Assembly: GCF_016802725.1 (NCBI RefSeq)
Contig: NC_052665.1
Coordinates: 6,820,001 to 6,884,000 of the forward strand
From: Solenopsis invicta
Lineage: Eukaryota; Arthropoda; Insecta; Hymenoptera; Formicidae
DNA: 64,000 bases
Reading direction: 5' to 3'
Shown: one piece after another, positions 11,798 through 24,038 of the stretch
Layout of the letters: each line of letters opens with the position of its first letter
Position numbering within the stretch: position 1 is the first letter of the stretch
Made by a program: the position numbers and the translations under genes
Notes under the pieces: generated by a model
The model's input: the letters and a program-made list of their open reading frames with translations, nothing else
Database searches by the model: none
Told to the model about the DNA's origin: nothing

Positions 11798-14700
11798 ATA
11801 CTCATTGATTACAAAAATATAATAATTGTCTATATTATTTTATATCTAATTATTATTTATACCAATAATTTTTTAAATCATACGAATACACCAGATAATT
11901 ACCTATCATTACGATATCATTACTTCCTCGAATCATTACTTCCTCGAGGCTGTTTTTGTAAATGTTAATTATGTAAGAGAATCTCTATTAACTAAAAAAA
12001 TATAATACTCAAGCAAGACTAACGAGAGTCAAGTGTATCAAGGCACAGTTTCAATTACGAACTTTTACCAGATTTACTAATTTACAATTTTACTCAATTA
12101 ATTTACTCAACAAATTCACTCAACTAATTTACAATTTTCTCAATTAATTAATATTAAACTTAATATTTACAAAAAAGTTTCTCAAAAAGTCAAGAATATA
12201 ATATAATCATCAACGATCGTAATATTTAAAAACGGTTGGGATATCTCTTTAACCATCATGAGAAGAGAAAGTATTTATCGACACTTTATCAAGTAGGAAG
12301 TGACGCGGAGTTAGACGGGCATGACCTCATACATTTCGATTTTGTCAGAAACCACCACGGAAATTCGTTCGAGCGCCGGCACAGTGTGGCTCTTGATAAT
12401 AAGACACGATATATTGTAAGCGTAATAATAGCGTTGACGTCGGATTAAATTAAAGAACGTAGCGAAACTTGGAGAGAACAGCGGCCGCGATCCGGCCTGC
12501 CGGGGACATTACGGCATCGTTTATCATCCGTCGTCCTACAGTCGGAATCCGCGTACGTACACCAGACCGATCGCTTCGCTGGATGGATCGCTTAAAGTCG
12601 GATCGCTTGGGATACACAGCCGATGGCGTTATAGACGGGCGGGTCAGACGTACAAAAAGCGCCCGCATGGAAATTGGAAACGCTCGGACCTTTTAAACGT
12701 AAATGTGGCGAGACGGCAAAAAACCGTTACATTACGATTCGCTTCTTGCGCGAAGGGATTTCGGGCTTGAAAACTTTTCGGCAGCCTCAGGCTGCAGTGA
12801 GGAACAAGCTCCGACAATGGACACTCCCAATGGATTATTTTAATGCGCTTTTATTGGACTATTTATTCACGGTATATAAATTAAAATATTTCACGATACT
12901 TGGCTGATTTGTAACTGATTTTATATTATAATTAGCGACAATCAATGGAGATGGAAAACTATTTGCCGTATTTCCAATTGTTTTATAATTTGCCGTTACT
13001 CACATATTAAATTATTTTTATCATTAATTAATATTATAATGTAATAAGAACGACTAATATTTTTATGAACGTCGTATAAATTAAATTATCACTCGTCGCA
13101 AAGAATGTTATAAAACGTGTTCCTTTCATTCATCAAATTTTTCTATTATTCCAAGAATTGCAAAATTCAGAGTAAAATTAATGAAAGTGCGAGTAAATAA
13201 ATAACCTTTCAATTAAAGGACCTTTCCTCCTATAATCTAAAATCGATGCTAGACTATTTCGCGCGTGTGTTAAATCGAGCGCGTCTGATTCCTCCGCGTC
13301 AAGACGACGACTACAAAGCCCACGTACTAATTTTGTTTCCGTTATAGCTGTGGACACTTAACGTAGACTTCCTCGAGCTTTCTTTTCGTTATACAAAAAT
13401 AACATGGTTCCTTTCAAAGAGGATTATGGTCTTTAGCTAAAACAATACGTTCGTCCAGTAAGGCACGACTAATCCCGATAGAATTTCGACGATCTTCCGA
13501 GAGTGTCGCGCGTTACCGAGAAAAATGATATAAAACTATTGAGATTGCTTCCAAGCTAGCACAATAGCGACAAGATGCTCCAGAAAGCATTCAAGCGACT
13601 GGATCCTCGCCAGCTCATCAGTAACTGCGCGAGGCGATGTTAAATCAAAAAGTTCAGCTCGTTCCCCAGGCGAGAGCCCGGAAATATTTCGCGAGAGCGA
13701 ACATGTGCCGGAATTTTTCGACTCGGTGTCGTATTTTTGGATATGATGTCGCATGATGAACCAGCTCTCTCTCCTCTCCCGGCCGCGGCCGTGTGCCTTT
13801 TCTCATGCCGTGCGCGTTGCGTTAAAAAAGCATCCCCATATGGTTTTTCCGTTTTGAATCGCATCGGTTTATCGACTGCCAACCGATAAATAGGCCGACA
13901 TGGTTTTATTTCAAATATCGACGTTTTATAACACAGAGGTGGACGGCGATACATGCCCGTTACGCGATAGTTCAAACGTGAAAGCGATCGCGTTAAATAC
14001 GATATACGACAACAAATATACAATAACAGATATTTATTGCGAGGAAACTCAAATATTTGCGTATAGACGGACATTTTATCGCGACTTGGTGAAGCGAGCG
14101 GGCTTCTAATAACTTACTGATAAAATATTTGTTTTAAAATTGACGCCCGCGAATCGAAAGCGCGCGGGCGGGATAAATTGAGTTCGCACGTGAGGAAGAA
14201 TGCCAGCGGTATATTTAGAATGATTTAGAACGAGAAGCGAAGTTTCTAAATAGCAGTAAGACGGGAACGACGTTAAATTTAACTTAATTAAACTCATTGG
14301 AATGTATCTCAAGAAGATGAAATTACTGGAACTTGCTCAAATTATTCACGAAACTCGGTTTGTTCAATACCCTACGCACATATTCTATATGTCCCCGTGA
14401 GCATGAATTGCACGCGAAGGCGATCGATAGTACCGACGCTCGACTTGTTTCATTCGCGTTGAATTTTCGCGAATGTCTTATCACGCATTATCTCAGCCAA
14501 TTTTCATTTAAAGACATCGAAATAACATTATGCATTGCGTGGCATGAAATTTGAAACTTTATTCAAGTTTGCAATGTGAAAAGCCAATTATAAAGGGAAT
14601 GAATAGTCGATGGTTCTTTAAATACGTCTAAATGCACATTAAAAATTTCTATCTCATTTCTCAATTTTCCATAATAATTATAACGCAAAAATGAATATTA

Positions 14701-15719
14701 TATTTAATAATAATAAAAATTTAATAATAAAACTATGTACAATATCCATGCACAATTTTTCGCGTATTACTCAAGAATGAAATATTGTTTGCTAAAAACT
14801 ACTCTTCGGGAGAAACGATGTTATTTTTATGTACGCTATATTCAAACTAATTAATTTAATGATAAGATTTATAATACGGTAAATTATTATTAATAGCCAC
14901 AACACATTAACAATCTGCTGGCAGTTTCGCGTTTATTGTTAAAGTTTTCACCGTATATTCTGGTTACAGTGACGGCTTTCAGTAACGCCATTCCGCAAAG
15001 GAAAGAGGCGAGAAAGACAGATCTCGCGCCCGTTGATTTTGTAATTTACGCGATGTCTTCCCGCGTCGTTCGCGTCTCACAGCGGCAGTGAAACAAATAT
15101 TCGCCGTACCAGCCAGACCCGGTGAGCCCGGTTTGTTGCGCCTCCTCGCTCACTTCCTCGAATCATCCCGGGTGCTAGAATGACGGTGTCGCGACGTTCC
15201 TTTTTATGCACGTCACGTCGCGGTGACCGAAATTTCACACTCCCGGGCGCACCGTCGCGTCGTCACAGCCAGGATTCTGGAAACCGTTGTTTCGTGCCGT
15301 ACGAGAGCAGTGAGATTTACTGGTGTTGAGGTTCGCGTAAGCGATCTCGACCACGACACTCGTTCTTGGGATTTCCCAGCGAGCATGTTTGCGCGCTACG
15401 CGCTTCTGCAAACGCGCCTTGGTTGAGTAAACAGAATTTTAAACATCTAACACTTCAGCAATGGTTATGAATATTACTCAAAGACAGGAGATTTGGAAGC
15501 CGCACTTATATTTTACCAATGTTCATAATTCGTGTTGAGAGATCCAAGCTATCATTATTTCATTTGGTTCGATTTTGAGACAGATGATTTATCGAATCAC
15601 AAAACAAATGGCTTAACCTTGTGTTATGTTTTTAAAATGTGTATTAAAGAAAAATTTTGAACCTCTAAAAATTGGACAAAGACTGTTTCCTTTATAAAGA
15701 ATCCAATTTCTCTTATTGC
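11798..15719. other. AT-rich stretch with one GC-rich island, no gene seen
   Basis: At 11923-11952 the unit TCATTACTTCCTCGA is repeated twice. At 12061-12152 there is a degenerate tandem array of TTTACTCAA-like units. A sharp GC-rich island lies at about 12470-12690, with frames on both strands; the plus frame there would need a TTG start. From 13280 to 14110 the DNA is balanced, then AT-rich, then CpG-rich at 15000-15420. None of the frames at 13640-14074 (minus), 14333-14554 or 15223-15426 shows a protein family signature. Confidence 0.4.
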
Positions 15720-15966
15720 ACTCAAAAAAGAAATGTTTAATTTTGAGATTAATATATTCTACTCCACTGTCTCCGTTGTTTAAATATTTAAATTCTTTAG
15801 ATTTAAAATACTAAAACGTTTAAAGCTGAAATATCTTTAACAGCTTTAAGCGTTTTCATGCTTTAAATCTAAACACTGTCTAAAACTAAAACTTTTCAAG
15901 TGTTTAAAAAACATAGACGAAAATAAAACGTTTCAACATCTTAAAATTAAATACTTCTTTTCTGAG
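15720..15966 (+). mobile_element. MITE family B, copy 2
   Basis: The left end is ACTCAAAAAAGAAATGTTTA ending in TTTTGAG. The right end is TTAAAATTAAATACTTC ending in TTTTCTGAGT, its inverse with a few mismatches over about 28 bp. The body carries CTCCGTTGTTTAAATATTT and a small internal palindrome around GCTGAAATATCTTTAACAGC. The same body recurs at 60126 and, inverted, at 11453. About 247 bp, non-coding. Confidence 0.8.
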
Positions 15967-16677
15967 TATGTAAATGAGAAAAGATTTCTGTTCGATACAA
16001 GAAACAGCAAAAACAAAGAATTTTCTTGTGTAATAATAACATAATACATAAAATATTCATTGAATAATATCTAACTTTGGTTCATCTTTGTGTAAATATT
16101 TTATTACAAATGGAAATTATTTAATTAAATATCATAAAATGAAGATATTGCAAGGTAGGAAAGTTAAGAATGGATTTTACTTCCGATAATTATTAAGGCT
16201 TCATTATAACTCTACCGATGTTTAATTTAACCCAACGCCGATATCGTCGTGATTCGCTAATTACGCTCAAGTTGGCACACTTTATGCGCTCGCTGTAGAT
16301 AATGCATGTAAAATCGGCATAAACGTGCGCACGCTGTTAAATCTTGTAGATTCAACAGTGTAAGGTAAACAAGGAAATGATTCTGTTATGTGCCATCGCG
16401 ACTGTATCGACGCAAGTCATAGCTTTATGATTGACTTGAGCAAGCATCCCGCCGCGCCATGACGCGACAAGCGAAATTTCGCACTCGGGCTCTGTTCTCA
16501 CTCGTGGAACTCCCGGTGGTTGTTTCGCGTATGAGCTGTGAGATTTGCGAGCCGCTCACGGCGACAGCGGTACCGACACATTTTCGGAATTTGCGATGAG
16601 GTGACGCGCAAACTCGAGAACAAGGCGAGTCTTTTGGCAAATTGAATTAGATGATTAAAAAAACTACCGCTCTCTTT

Positions 16678-16719
<42 letters not shown>

Positions 16720-19700
16720 TCTATCAGTCTCTTTGTTTCCCTTTCTAAACCAACAATTTTCGCGTTTTCCTGCCGGTCGGAGATACATCGTGTTTCTTAG
16801 TTCCCTTGCACAGACATACTAGCGAACATATTGCACGACATATGGGCACTATACACTAGATTGCGCGCGATTTTCCTCGCAACCGCGCGGTTCTCATAGC
16901 TAACTTTATCGGAACTGCTGTTTCGCAAGAACAAAAGAACTCCTGACATTCGTAGAGTTTTAATTTTATTCGCCAGATTTTTTTTTCCCGCGCAGCTGTT
17001 GAAACTAGGAAGGAAGTAGCCAAAGGTCAGTTGCTCGCTGACGTGGATAAATTGACTAATCCAAGTGAACTTAAAACTCCTTACATCAACGTTTCATAGT
17101 CGTATTTCCATCACGTTCAGAGAGAACCATCAAATATCGTTAATGTAGAATTTGCTAATTCAGATCGCTGGCGCAATCGAATTTAAATCAACCCGCCGTT
17201 CTGCTCTCCCAAATTAAAATACCGTTACGAGGGGTGACATTTTCCGCGCTCCCGACGCGCGGCCAGTCCTCCTTTTTATGCCTGCATCGCGTATAGCAAA
17301 AAAAAGAACGATACGGAACAGTAGATGGCGGTATCACCCTTAAGTTCGCACCGTGACCCGTGAACGCGCCCGTAATTTCCTCGCTTCGCCTCGATGTTCA
17401 CTCAAAGCTGAGCTGCAGAGCGAGGTCATTCGATTTCCTGGGGTATGCATCCTGTAATTTCCACGCGGAAAGGGTGGACGTTATCGGCTTGATAGGGTGC
17501 ACACGTCGAAGATGCGGCCAACGCCCATGCGGTAGTATATTTCTCGTTAATATTCGAGATTAATACACCGATGTATCGAGGATCGTTAGATAAATAATAA
17601 ATTAAAACGGAAATTAATGTATTGATGTAATAAGCAAATAAATGCCGCTGCGTGCAGTTGCATGAATGCCGATAATTTAATGTCGATTAACTGTAATCGC
17701 GTTGATCGTAATCAGTTTTTGGATGAATTAACAGCGATGACCGCCTTTTCAGCGCGGCAGCTCGCAAAATATATAAATTCGATATTTGTCTTGCAAATTT
17801 ATCGAAATGGCAATTTAGCAGGCAAAGAGCGTGCCTCAAAAATCGTCGACTCTAACAGATTTGACAACCCAATGAGGCTACAAAAATCTCCGTGTTACGC
17901 GCGTTGCGATTGACACGTGGACAACGCTGTCGAGCCAATCAGTGTCGCTTTAGGTCACCGTTTAAAAGTTTTACAACGCCGATTTTGCGCGCCGGCGGAT
18001 ATTTAGTGTGGTTTTACGGCTGTACAAAAACGCGCCTCATAGATCGACTGAATAGTATATTTTTGCGTTCACTGGATCACGAGTGAACGTTGGACCAACT
18101 GTCGGGTATTGCTGAAAAATGCAAGTGTACTTTTTGTGTAATATATGTGTCACATTTCGAAGCATTACTAAAAATTAAAAAATTTCATAGATTTATTACT
18201 GTTACTATTATCACACGTTTGAATATCTGTATATCTCTTGATTTTTATATAAAATTGTGTTTTGTAAATTTGATGAGTAAGTAGCATTACGAATTAAGCA
18301 AGTTAAAACGTTTGTTCTTTTGTAATTAAAAAAAAAAAGAATTAATAACTGGTATAATATTAATACCTGTGATTGCGCACTTTTACCCGCGCTGACTCTC
18401 AGCAACCTATTTTCAATTATTAAATATTACGAATTAAATTAAAATTTTTAAATGTATTAATGAAATTGTAATCAATATTCCGTACAAAAAGTTTAGGATT
18501 ACTTACTCATAATTGGAATCATTTATTCATCATTTTGAAATAAAAATGATTTAAGCAAAAATATTTTTAACCTTTAAAATTAATATTCTATACTGCAAAA
18601 TATAGTTTAAATATCGGCTGATCAAAAAGTTGGGTTATTCAGTACCCTGAATGTAACGTATTTTAATATGCGTGAATGAGTATAAATTGAAAAAAGTATA
18701 GAGCATTTATATTTTAAACAATACATTTTTATTGATGTAACGTTATAAAAACTTGAAACTGACTACAGAAACATTTTTGAAAAAAATAAAAATCCCTTTT
18801 TTTCTTTAATTTTAAAAATTAAAACTTCTATTTTTGTAATAAATTGTCAAATTCCCGCAGTATAAACAAGAATTAGTTAAAAATAAAGAAAAGTAAAAGT
18901 GTCTTAATACAGAAAAAGTATTCGATACACGACACGCGATTTCATTTGTGTACTATTGTTGAAACGTTCTGATCGAAGAACACGCACGAATTGAAACCAG
19001 CAATGCAATAGGCTTGCTCCTTGAATACCAGAATATTCTCTCTTTACAGAGAGGATAGAGATCATTTATTCAAGTATTCTTAAAAAGAAGAGGAAAAAGA
19101 AATGTGCAGACACAAGATGTGTGTTAAGTGTTGAAAGAAGAATATAAATATTAGAGCAGAAGAGAAGTTTGCAGCGTTTTACAATAGGTGTGCAGTCGTT
19201 GATAATGATCATCACTAATGATCAACTCGTAACGCTAATTAAAAATATAATTCACGTCACACGACACGAGACACCTCCACATATCTCCATTTACATTTGT
19301 ACACATAAATCTGTGCCTTTGAATTTTACTTGAGAAACGCTACAAACTTTTGTTTCAACCCAATTACACGATGTTCTCTTAAAGCGCGACTAATGGCTGT
19401 ATTATTTTCAGAATCTGCCGGATAAATTTATTGCGTATGCTCTATTATTTGTATCCTTCAAAAGGATTATTTTCCGATTGCCTGTCTAGAAGTAAGAATC
19501 GACGAGAAAGAAGCGGCGACCTCGACGGGTAAGATGAATGGCCGCTGTCTTGGGAATTCCTAGGAAGCAGGTATTATACCGGAGCTTCCTAAGAAAAACA
19601 TTATCCTGAGGGATGACGGGAAAAAATGTTGATACCTTGAATACTAAGTCCTGTTTAAACATGATCTATAACGACCTCTTCATTTCCACTTTGCCCGACC

Positions 19701-20621
19701 AATCCTCGTTCGTCGCCGTTGGAGCGCAGCGATTTCTTCTCAGGTGTTACTCGGATGTCAAGAAGCCGGCAATATAATCCTCTACTCGTGCAATGATCCT
19801 GAAAATCCGTCGCGGTTCGTTGCTTTTCTTCGTTTCATGACGTCGCGCAGCGACGCGACGTAGGGACGACTTCTCGGTGTTTATTGTTTTACGCCGCTGG
19901 CAGTTGTTTATATTTTTATTTCGCGTCTGGAAAAGCATCACGACTATCGTAAACGCTATTTCATCGCCTTTGATGAATTTCGCGTGTCACTTCTCGCGCG
20001 TTTTTAAAGAGTTACAAATCTTACGTGACGTGAAAGGATTAAATTGAGGTGATTAATAATTTTAAAACTACGTAGGAAAGAATGAGTCAGCGCTCGCTTG
20101 GCTTTTTTCGCACCAAAAAACCAGCAGATTTACCCTTCAGAGTACCTGTTGTATATCTATTTAATGGCGTCATATATTACTCACAGTAAAAAAAACCGCA
20201 CGACTTTACGCACATTTCCCTGCGAGGAAAGGAACGAGTTAGGCGAAAATGCGTATGGAAAGTGGAAAGTGTTCGACTATCACTTTCGAGTATTTAAATC
20301 GAGAAATTTTTTTCGATATCAGCCGGGGGAGGAAAAATAATTTTGCGCTCTTATTGGTGCGTGCGTTGCGACGCGGGCGAAAAGTAGTTATATATCATTT
20401 GTGAGGCACGCACTTTACGATCCGCTTCGTCGCTATGATTAATGCGTCGCCCTTAATCGATTCAGAATAATAATACCTCAGAGCCTGCTCGCGGCAGGTT
20501 TTTCAACATCTAATGTGAGGAGGAAAGAAATTTCAGAAGAAGCTTTCCGTTCGTGAACAAGATTCAACCAAAAATACTGAGAAACTGGTTAAAAAGTTAC
20601 GGCATCAAAAATTAATAACTG
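15967..20621. other. AT-rich stretch with a (TC)n array, no gene seen
   Basis: AT-rich DNA is interrupted by balanced patches at 16240-16620, 17200-17560 and 19480-19870. Near 18587-18867 the flanks share only an 8-bp inverted TATACTGC, too little to call an element. The small frames at 17360-18284 and 20098-20340 have no recognisable features. No RNA gene was identified. Confidence 0.4.
16682..16712. repeat. (TC)n microsatellite
   Basis: An uninterrupted TC dinucleotide run of about 31 bases, followed by shorter impure TC stretches. On the minus strand it encodes the Arg-Glu repeat seen in the frame at 16498-16788, which is therefore not a real protein. Confidence 0.95.
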
Positions 20622-20868
20622 CACAGAGGAAAAAAAAACTGCTGTTGAATTAGCATCAGTCTAATTTGAAATATTTTGTTAATTCCATAACAGTATTATT
20701 ATTAATTATTAATAAAACAAAAATATTAAAAGCAAAGACAATAACAAATATAGTTGATTGAATAAAATTTAGTTGAATCAACTACATATATTAGTGACAG
20801 TTTATGATTCGACGTTTAATTGAATCAAACTACATTTTAATTCATATTACAGCATTTTTTTCTCAGTG
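20622..20868. mobile_element. MITE-like element with CACTGAG-type ends
   Basis: The left end is CACAGAGGAAAAAAAAACTG followed by CTGTT. The right end (20849-20868) is ACAGCATTTTTTTCTCAGTG, its inverse with mismatches. Internally, TAGTTGATTGAATAAAATTT and TTAATTGAATCAAACTA form further related and inverted stretches. About 247 bp, no coding capacity. Its right end is repeated in the adjoining tandem duplication. Confidence 0.65.
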
Positions 20869-21385
20869 TACATAGTCGATAAGAGTTTTCATCGCGCTTG
20901 AAAAGATCAAGTAAAAGAAAGATATAAAGAAAAATTTAATACTAAAAACTCTTTTCGCGATTAATGGGACTATAATTATTTACGACTCATAAAATACCGT
21001 ATTGCGATACGTTATTTGTAGTACCAAAAACATCACGTACTTTTATTTTGATAAACAAAATAAAAGAAAGACGCGTGCTTTGCAGCTCTAGTGAAGATTG
21101 AGTCAAACTACGTTTTAATTCATATTACAGCATTTTTTCTCAGGGTATATAGTCGATGCTGTAAGAGTTTTTATCGCGCTTGAAAAAAATCAGGTAAAAG
21201 AAAGATATAAAAAAACATTTAATACTAAAAACTCTTTTCACGATTAATGGGACTATGATTATTTACGACTCATAAAATACTACATCGCAATACGTTATTT
21301 GTAATACCGAAAACATCACGTACTTTTATTGTGATAAAAATACGAAACAGAGAAAGACGCGTGCTTTGTAGCTCTAGTGGAGATT
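20819..21385. repeat. Two-copy tandem duplication, period 278 bp
   Basis: Copy 1 begins at 20819 and copy 2 at 21097, running to about 21385. Both copies carry TTTTAATTCATATTACAGCA, then AGTAAAAGAAAGATATAAA (GGTAAAAG in copy 2), then GATTAATGGGACTAT, ACGACTCATAAAATAC, AACATCACGTACTTTTATT and AGAAAGACGCGTGCTTTG. Differences are scattered substitutions and small indels, so the duplication is not recent. Copy 1 starts inside the MITE-like element and copy 2 re-copies that element's right end. Confidence 0.92.
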
Positions 21386-22592
21386 TTTTTTTTCCTATAC
21401 GTCGACAGGTCGACATCCATAAATCTGGGGCGTGTAAAGCATTTGCGATGAAGGCTTTGGGTTGGCGTGCGGAGAGGAATATTCATCTACAAAAAATTTG
21501 TTAAGCATGAATTTTATTTATTGACTCGTAAAGTAATAACCTTTAGACGATACGGATAAGTTACTCAATGAAATAAAGATTCCTCGGAGGAAAATTTGCG
21601 TTTCCGTGTCACACGTGTTCTCGATGGGATACCTAAGTGTTTACAAGATAGATACGTCCGCGATTTCGTTATTGATGAAAAGCGCATGAATAAAAATAAC
21701 GTTGAATAAAGTATGAGTAACGGTATTGATAAAAAAATAACACGAATGAAAAACAGTTTTTGAACAAATTCAGGACGTACGAATAAACTCGGTATGCAAA
21801 ATCGCTTCATCGACCGGCTAGATTGGCGAGAATTAATTTTGCATACGAAAGAGTGTAATTGCGCTAAATGGCGTGTGATTATGCACAGAAGGATCCGTGC
21901 TCAGCCTTCGATATCTTCCTAAGACGGTAATTATGCAAGGACGCCGAATTGTACATAGATCCGTCCAAAATGGAATTATTCAGGCTAGAGATGCGCGAAA
22001 TTGCTGTAACAGTAGGATATATGTAAATGGATATGTAAATGATCGTTAAGGTGTCTGCCTATATGTTTGCGCGAAAGAGGTCAAAGGCTAACTAATTAAC
22101 TGCGATGTATATGGGGCATACATTCGATGTACAACGAAACGTGTATCGTGATGTGCATTAAGGGCTCCTTAGGGACCGTACAACAAGCTAAGTTCTGGAG
22201 AATGATGGATGTAATGCGTCCCGCTAGGCAACCACTGATAATGGATATCAATATTGTTACAAGAATTAGACGCGACAAAGAGATGCAACAAAATAGACGG
22301 TATTTATATCTGCCAAACAGATTTTAATCGACGTGAGTAAATATTCCAAACGCTTAAAGATTATTCGACAATGATGCATTAAGGTTAATCAGACAATGCG
22401 TTCGAGGCGAGCTTAAATTATATCGACAACCTATAACTCTGCATTTGCGGGCAACAATTGACTGCATCGAGCGAGACTGCGTCGAGGTTTATGTACCCTG
22501 AACTGAAACAAGACCGCTGGGAGATGTTAGTTGTACCCGTGAAGTAAGAAAACTCATGGCGAATGGTACATCGGCACGAGAGCGCGGTTTCC

Positions 22593-22829
22593 ATGGGGTC
22601 TGGAGCAAGTAAAATGAAATTGCTTAATCATTCTTGCGTTACGTCGGCTCTTTTCGTTCTTCGCGCGCGAGGAAAACATCCGCGACGAAAATTCTCAGAG
22701 CGCCGTAGCCGCCGTTCGTCCAACCAAATAAAGCGCCTCGCGCGATCGATGAACAACGAGCTAACAATATTTCATACAGCCATAGAGAATTCGGAGACGC
22801 TCGAGCGACCGCTACTCGGTGACCAGTAA
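22593..22829 (+). CDS. Doubtful small ORF, starts MGSGASK, product unknown
   Basis: I do not recognise this frame. An in-frame ATG also lies 10 codons upstream at 22563. The internal ATG at 22593 has a good context (TTTCCATGG) and gives a 78-residue peptide. It begins with MGSGASK, which fits an N-myristoylation-type start (Gly2, small residues at 5 and 6). A basic Arg/Lys/Ser-rich middle follows. The C-terminus contains ERPLL, which resembles an acidic dileucine sorting signal. No membrane segment or domain is visible. All this can arise by chance in a balanced-GC patch. No splice partners or promoter could be supported. Confidence 0.12.
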   Translation: MGSGASKMKLLNHSCVTSALFVLRARGKHPRRKFSERRSRRSSNQIKRLARSMNNELTIFHTAIENSETLERPLLGDQ

Positions 22830-24012
22830 TTACATAACCAATTTCGAAACTTGCCTAATGCCCCTTGATATCGGTCTTGACGTCGCCTATAAACGTCGCG
22901 TGTACGGGCGTATCGAGTAAATCGCGCTGGATGTGGCTGTATCGCTTATCGCGCTTGAAACAAAATTGGCGTGTACGGTGGAAAGATTGGGAATTGTTCT
23001 CAAAATAAATCGTTCAATGTGGTATCAGAGCTGTCGATGTTAAAAACATTTGAGATTTCTCTCCCCCGTTCTATCCGGCTTAACTGGTATTCCCTTATTT
23101 GGAGGTAGATTATCTGATTGATAACTGTATCGTATATTCATACTGTGATCGATGAATCGGCATCTATGTTATAGAGGCGTTAGACGTAAACCGGCCCTGC
23201 GCGGAATTGAGAATTGAACGGCAGCGATTCTCTCGCTGCGAGGCGCGAAAATCTCCGCCGAAGCCGGAAGAAAAATACGCCCTCGTCGTTCTCGCGATTT
23301 ACGGGGCACCCTGTATATCGGTCCCGGGAGAGGCTCTCGCGAGGTATTCCTCGACGAGGATATACCTACATCCGGCAGCAGAGGAAGCGAATGAGGAGAG
23401 CTGTTTTATACGGACCCCCCGAGTTATTCCCTCGAGACCCTGTAACAAGGCTGCTATCATAAAGCGATCGATGTAATCGGCCCCACGGGGATGGAAGGCG
23501 TTAGGCGCAGCCACCCTTCGCGGGAGGGGAAAAGGGGAGGAAAGGCGCACCGTACGATTCGATAGGGCGAAGAGGAGCGGAGGTGAAGAAAGGACGCGAG
23601 TGCCGCCACTTTTCACGCGCACTGCCATGCCGCACCGCACCGCCCGGACGCCACTTTGCCTGAAATATCGCCGTGACTAGACGCAAATCCGTTCACCATA
23701 AATAACAATCAGAGGATTCTCCTTCGCGGCGTCATACCTCATTTTCTGCCCATCTCCCTCCCCCTCCCTCTCCATCCCGGATGGCGACCAGTCGTTTTCA
23801 TCCGCAGCGCGAACCGCTGATCTCCTGTTCCCGACATTTTTCGCCGTGTCACAAGACGGGCAGATCGTTTCTCGTTTTGACACAGCCCGCGAAAGTAGTA
23901 TGCAAACACGAACTGTGTTCCTTGTGTCATTGCGAGAGAGCACCGGAGAAACTCCTAACAACGCGACCTACCTTCCTCGTCGAAAACAGGATACGGAATA
24001 TGTCGAGACTGT

Positions 24013-24038
24013 ACACACACACACACACACACACACAC
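24013..24038. repeat. (AC)13 microsatellite
   Basis: An uninterrupted AC dinucleotide run of 26 bases. It explains the Thr-His repeat ending two overlapping plus-strand frames, and the Cys-Val repeat on the minus strand. Confidence 0.95.

Noticed and set aside
12469..12696. Plus-strand frame in the 12.5 kb GC island
   Set aside because: It would start at TTG, overlaps a minus-strand frame of the same size and contains short direct repeats of GGATCGCTT; composition explains it.
13640..14074. 144-codon minus-strand frame with an ATG start
   Set aside because: No low complexity, but no motif, no GC change at its limits and another frame overlapping on the opposite strand.
18587..18867. Possible MITE with TATACTGC ends
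   Set aside because: Only 8 bp of inverted match with poor inward continuation; not distinguishable from chance.
22096..22278. Minus-strand frame that looks like a signal peptide plus a short Cys-containing peptide
   Set aside because: The only start is TTG; no in-frame ATG precedes the hydrophobic segment, so it is not a credible secreted peptide in an animal genome.
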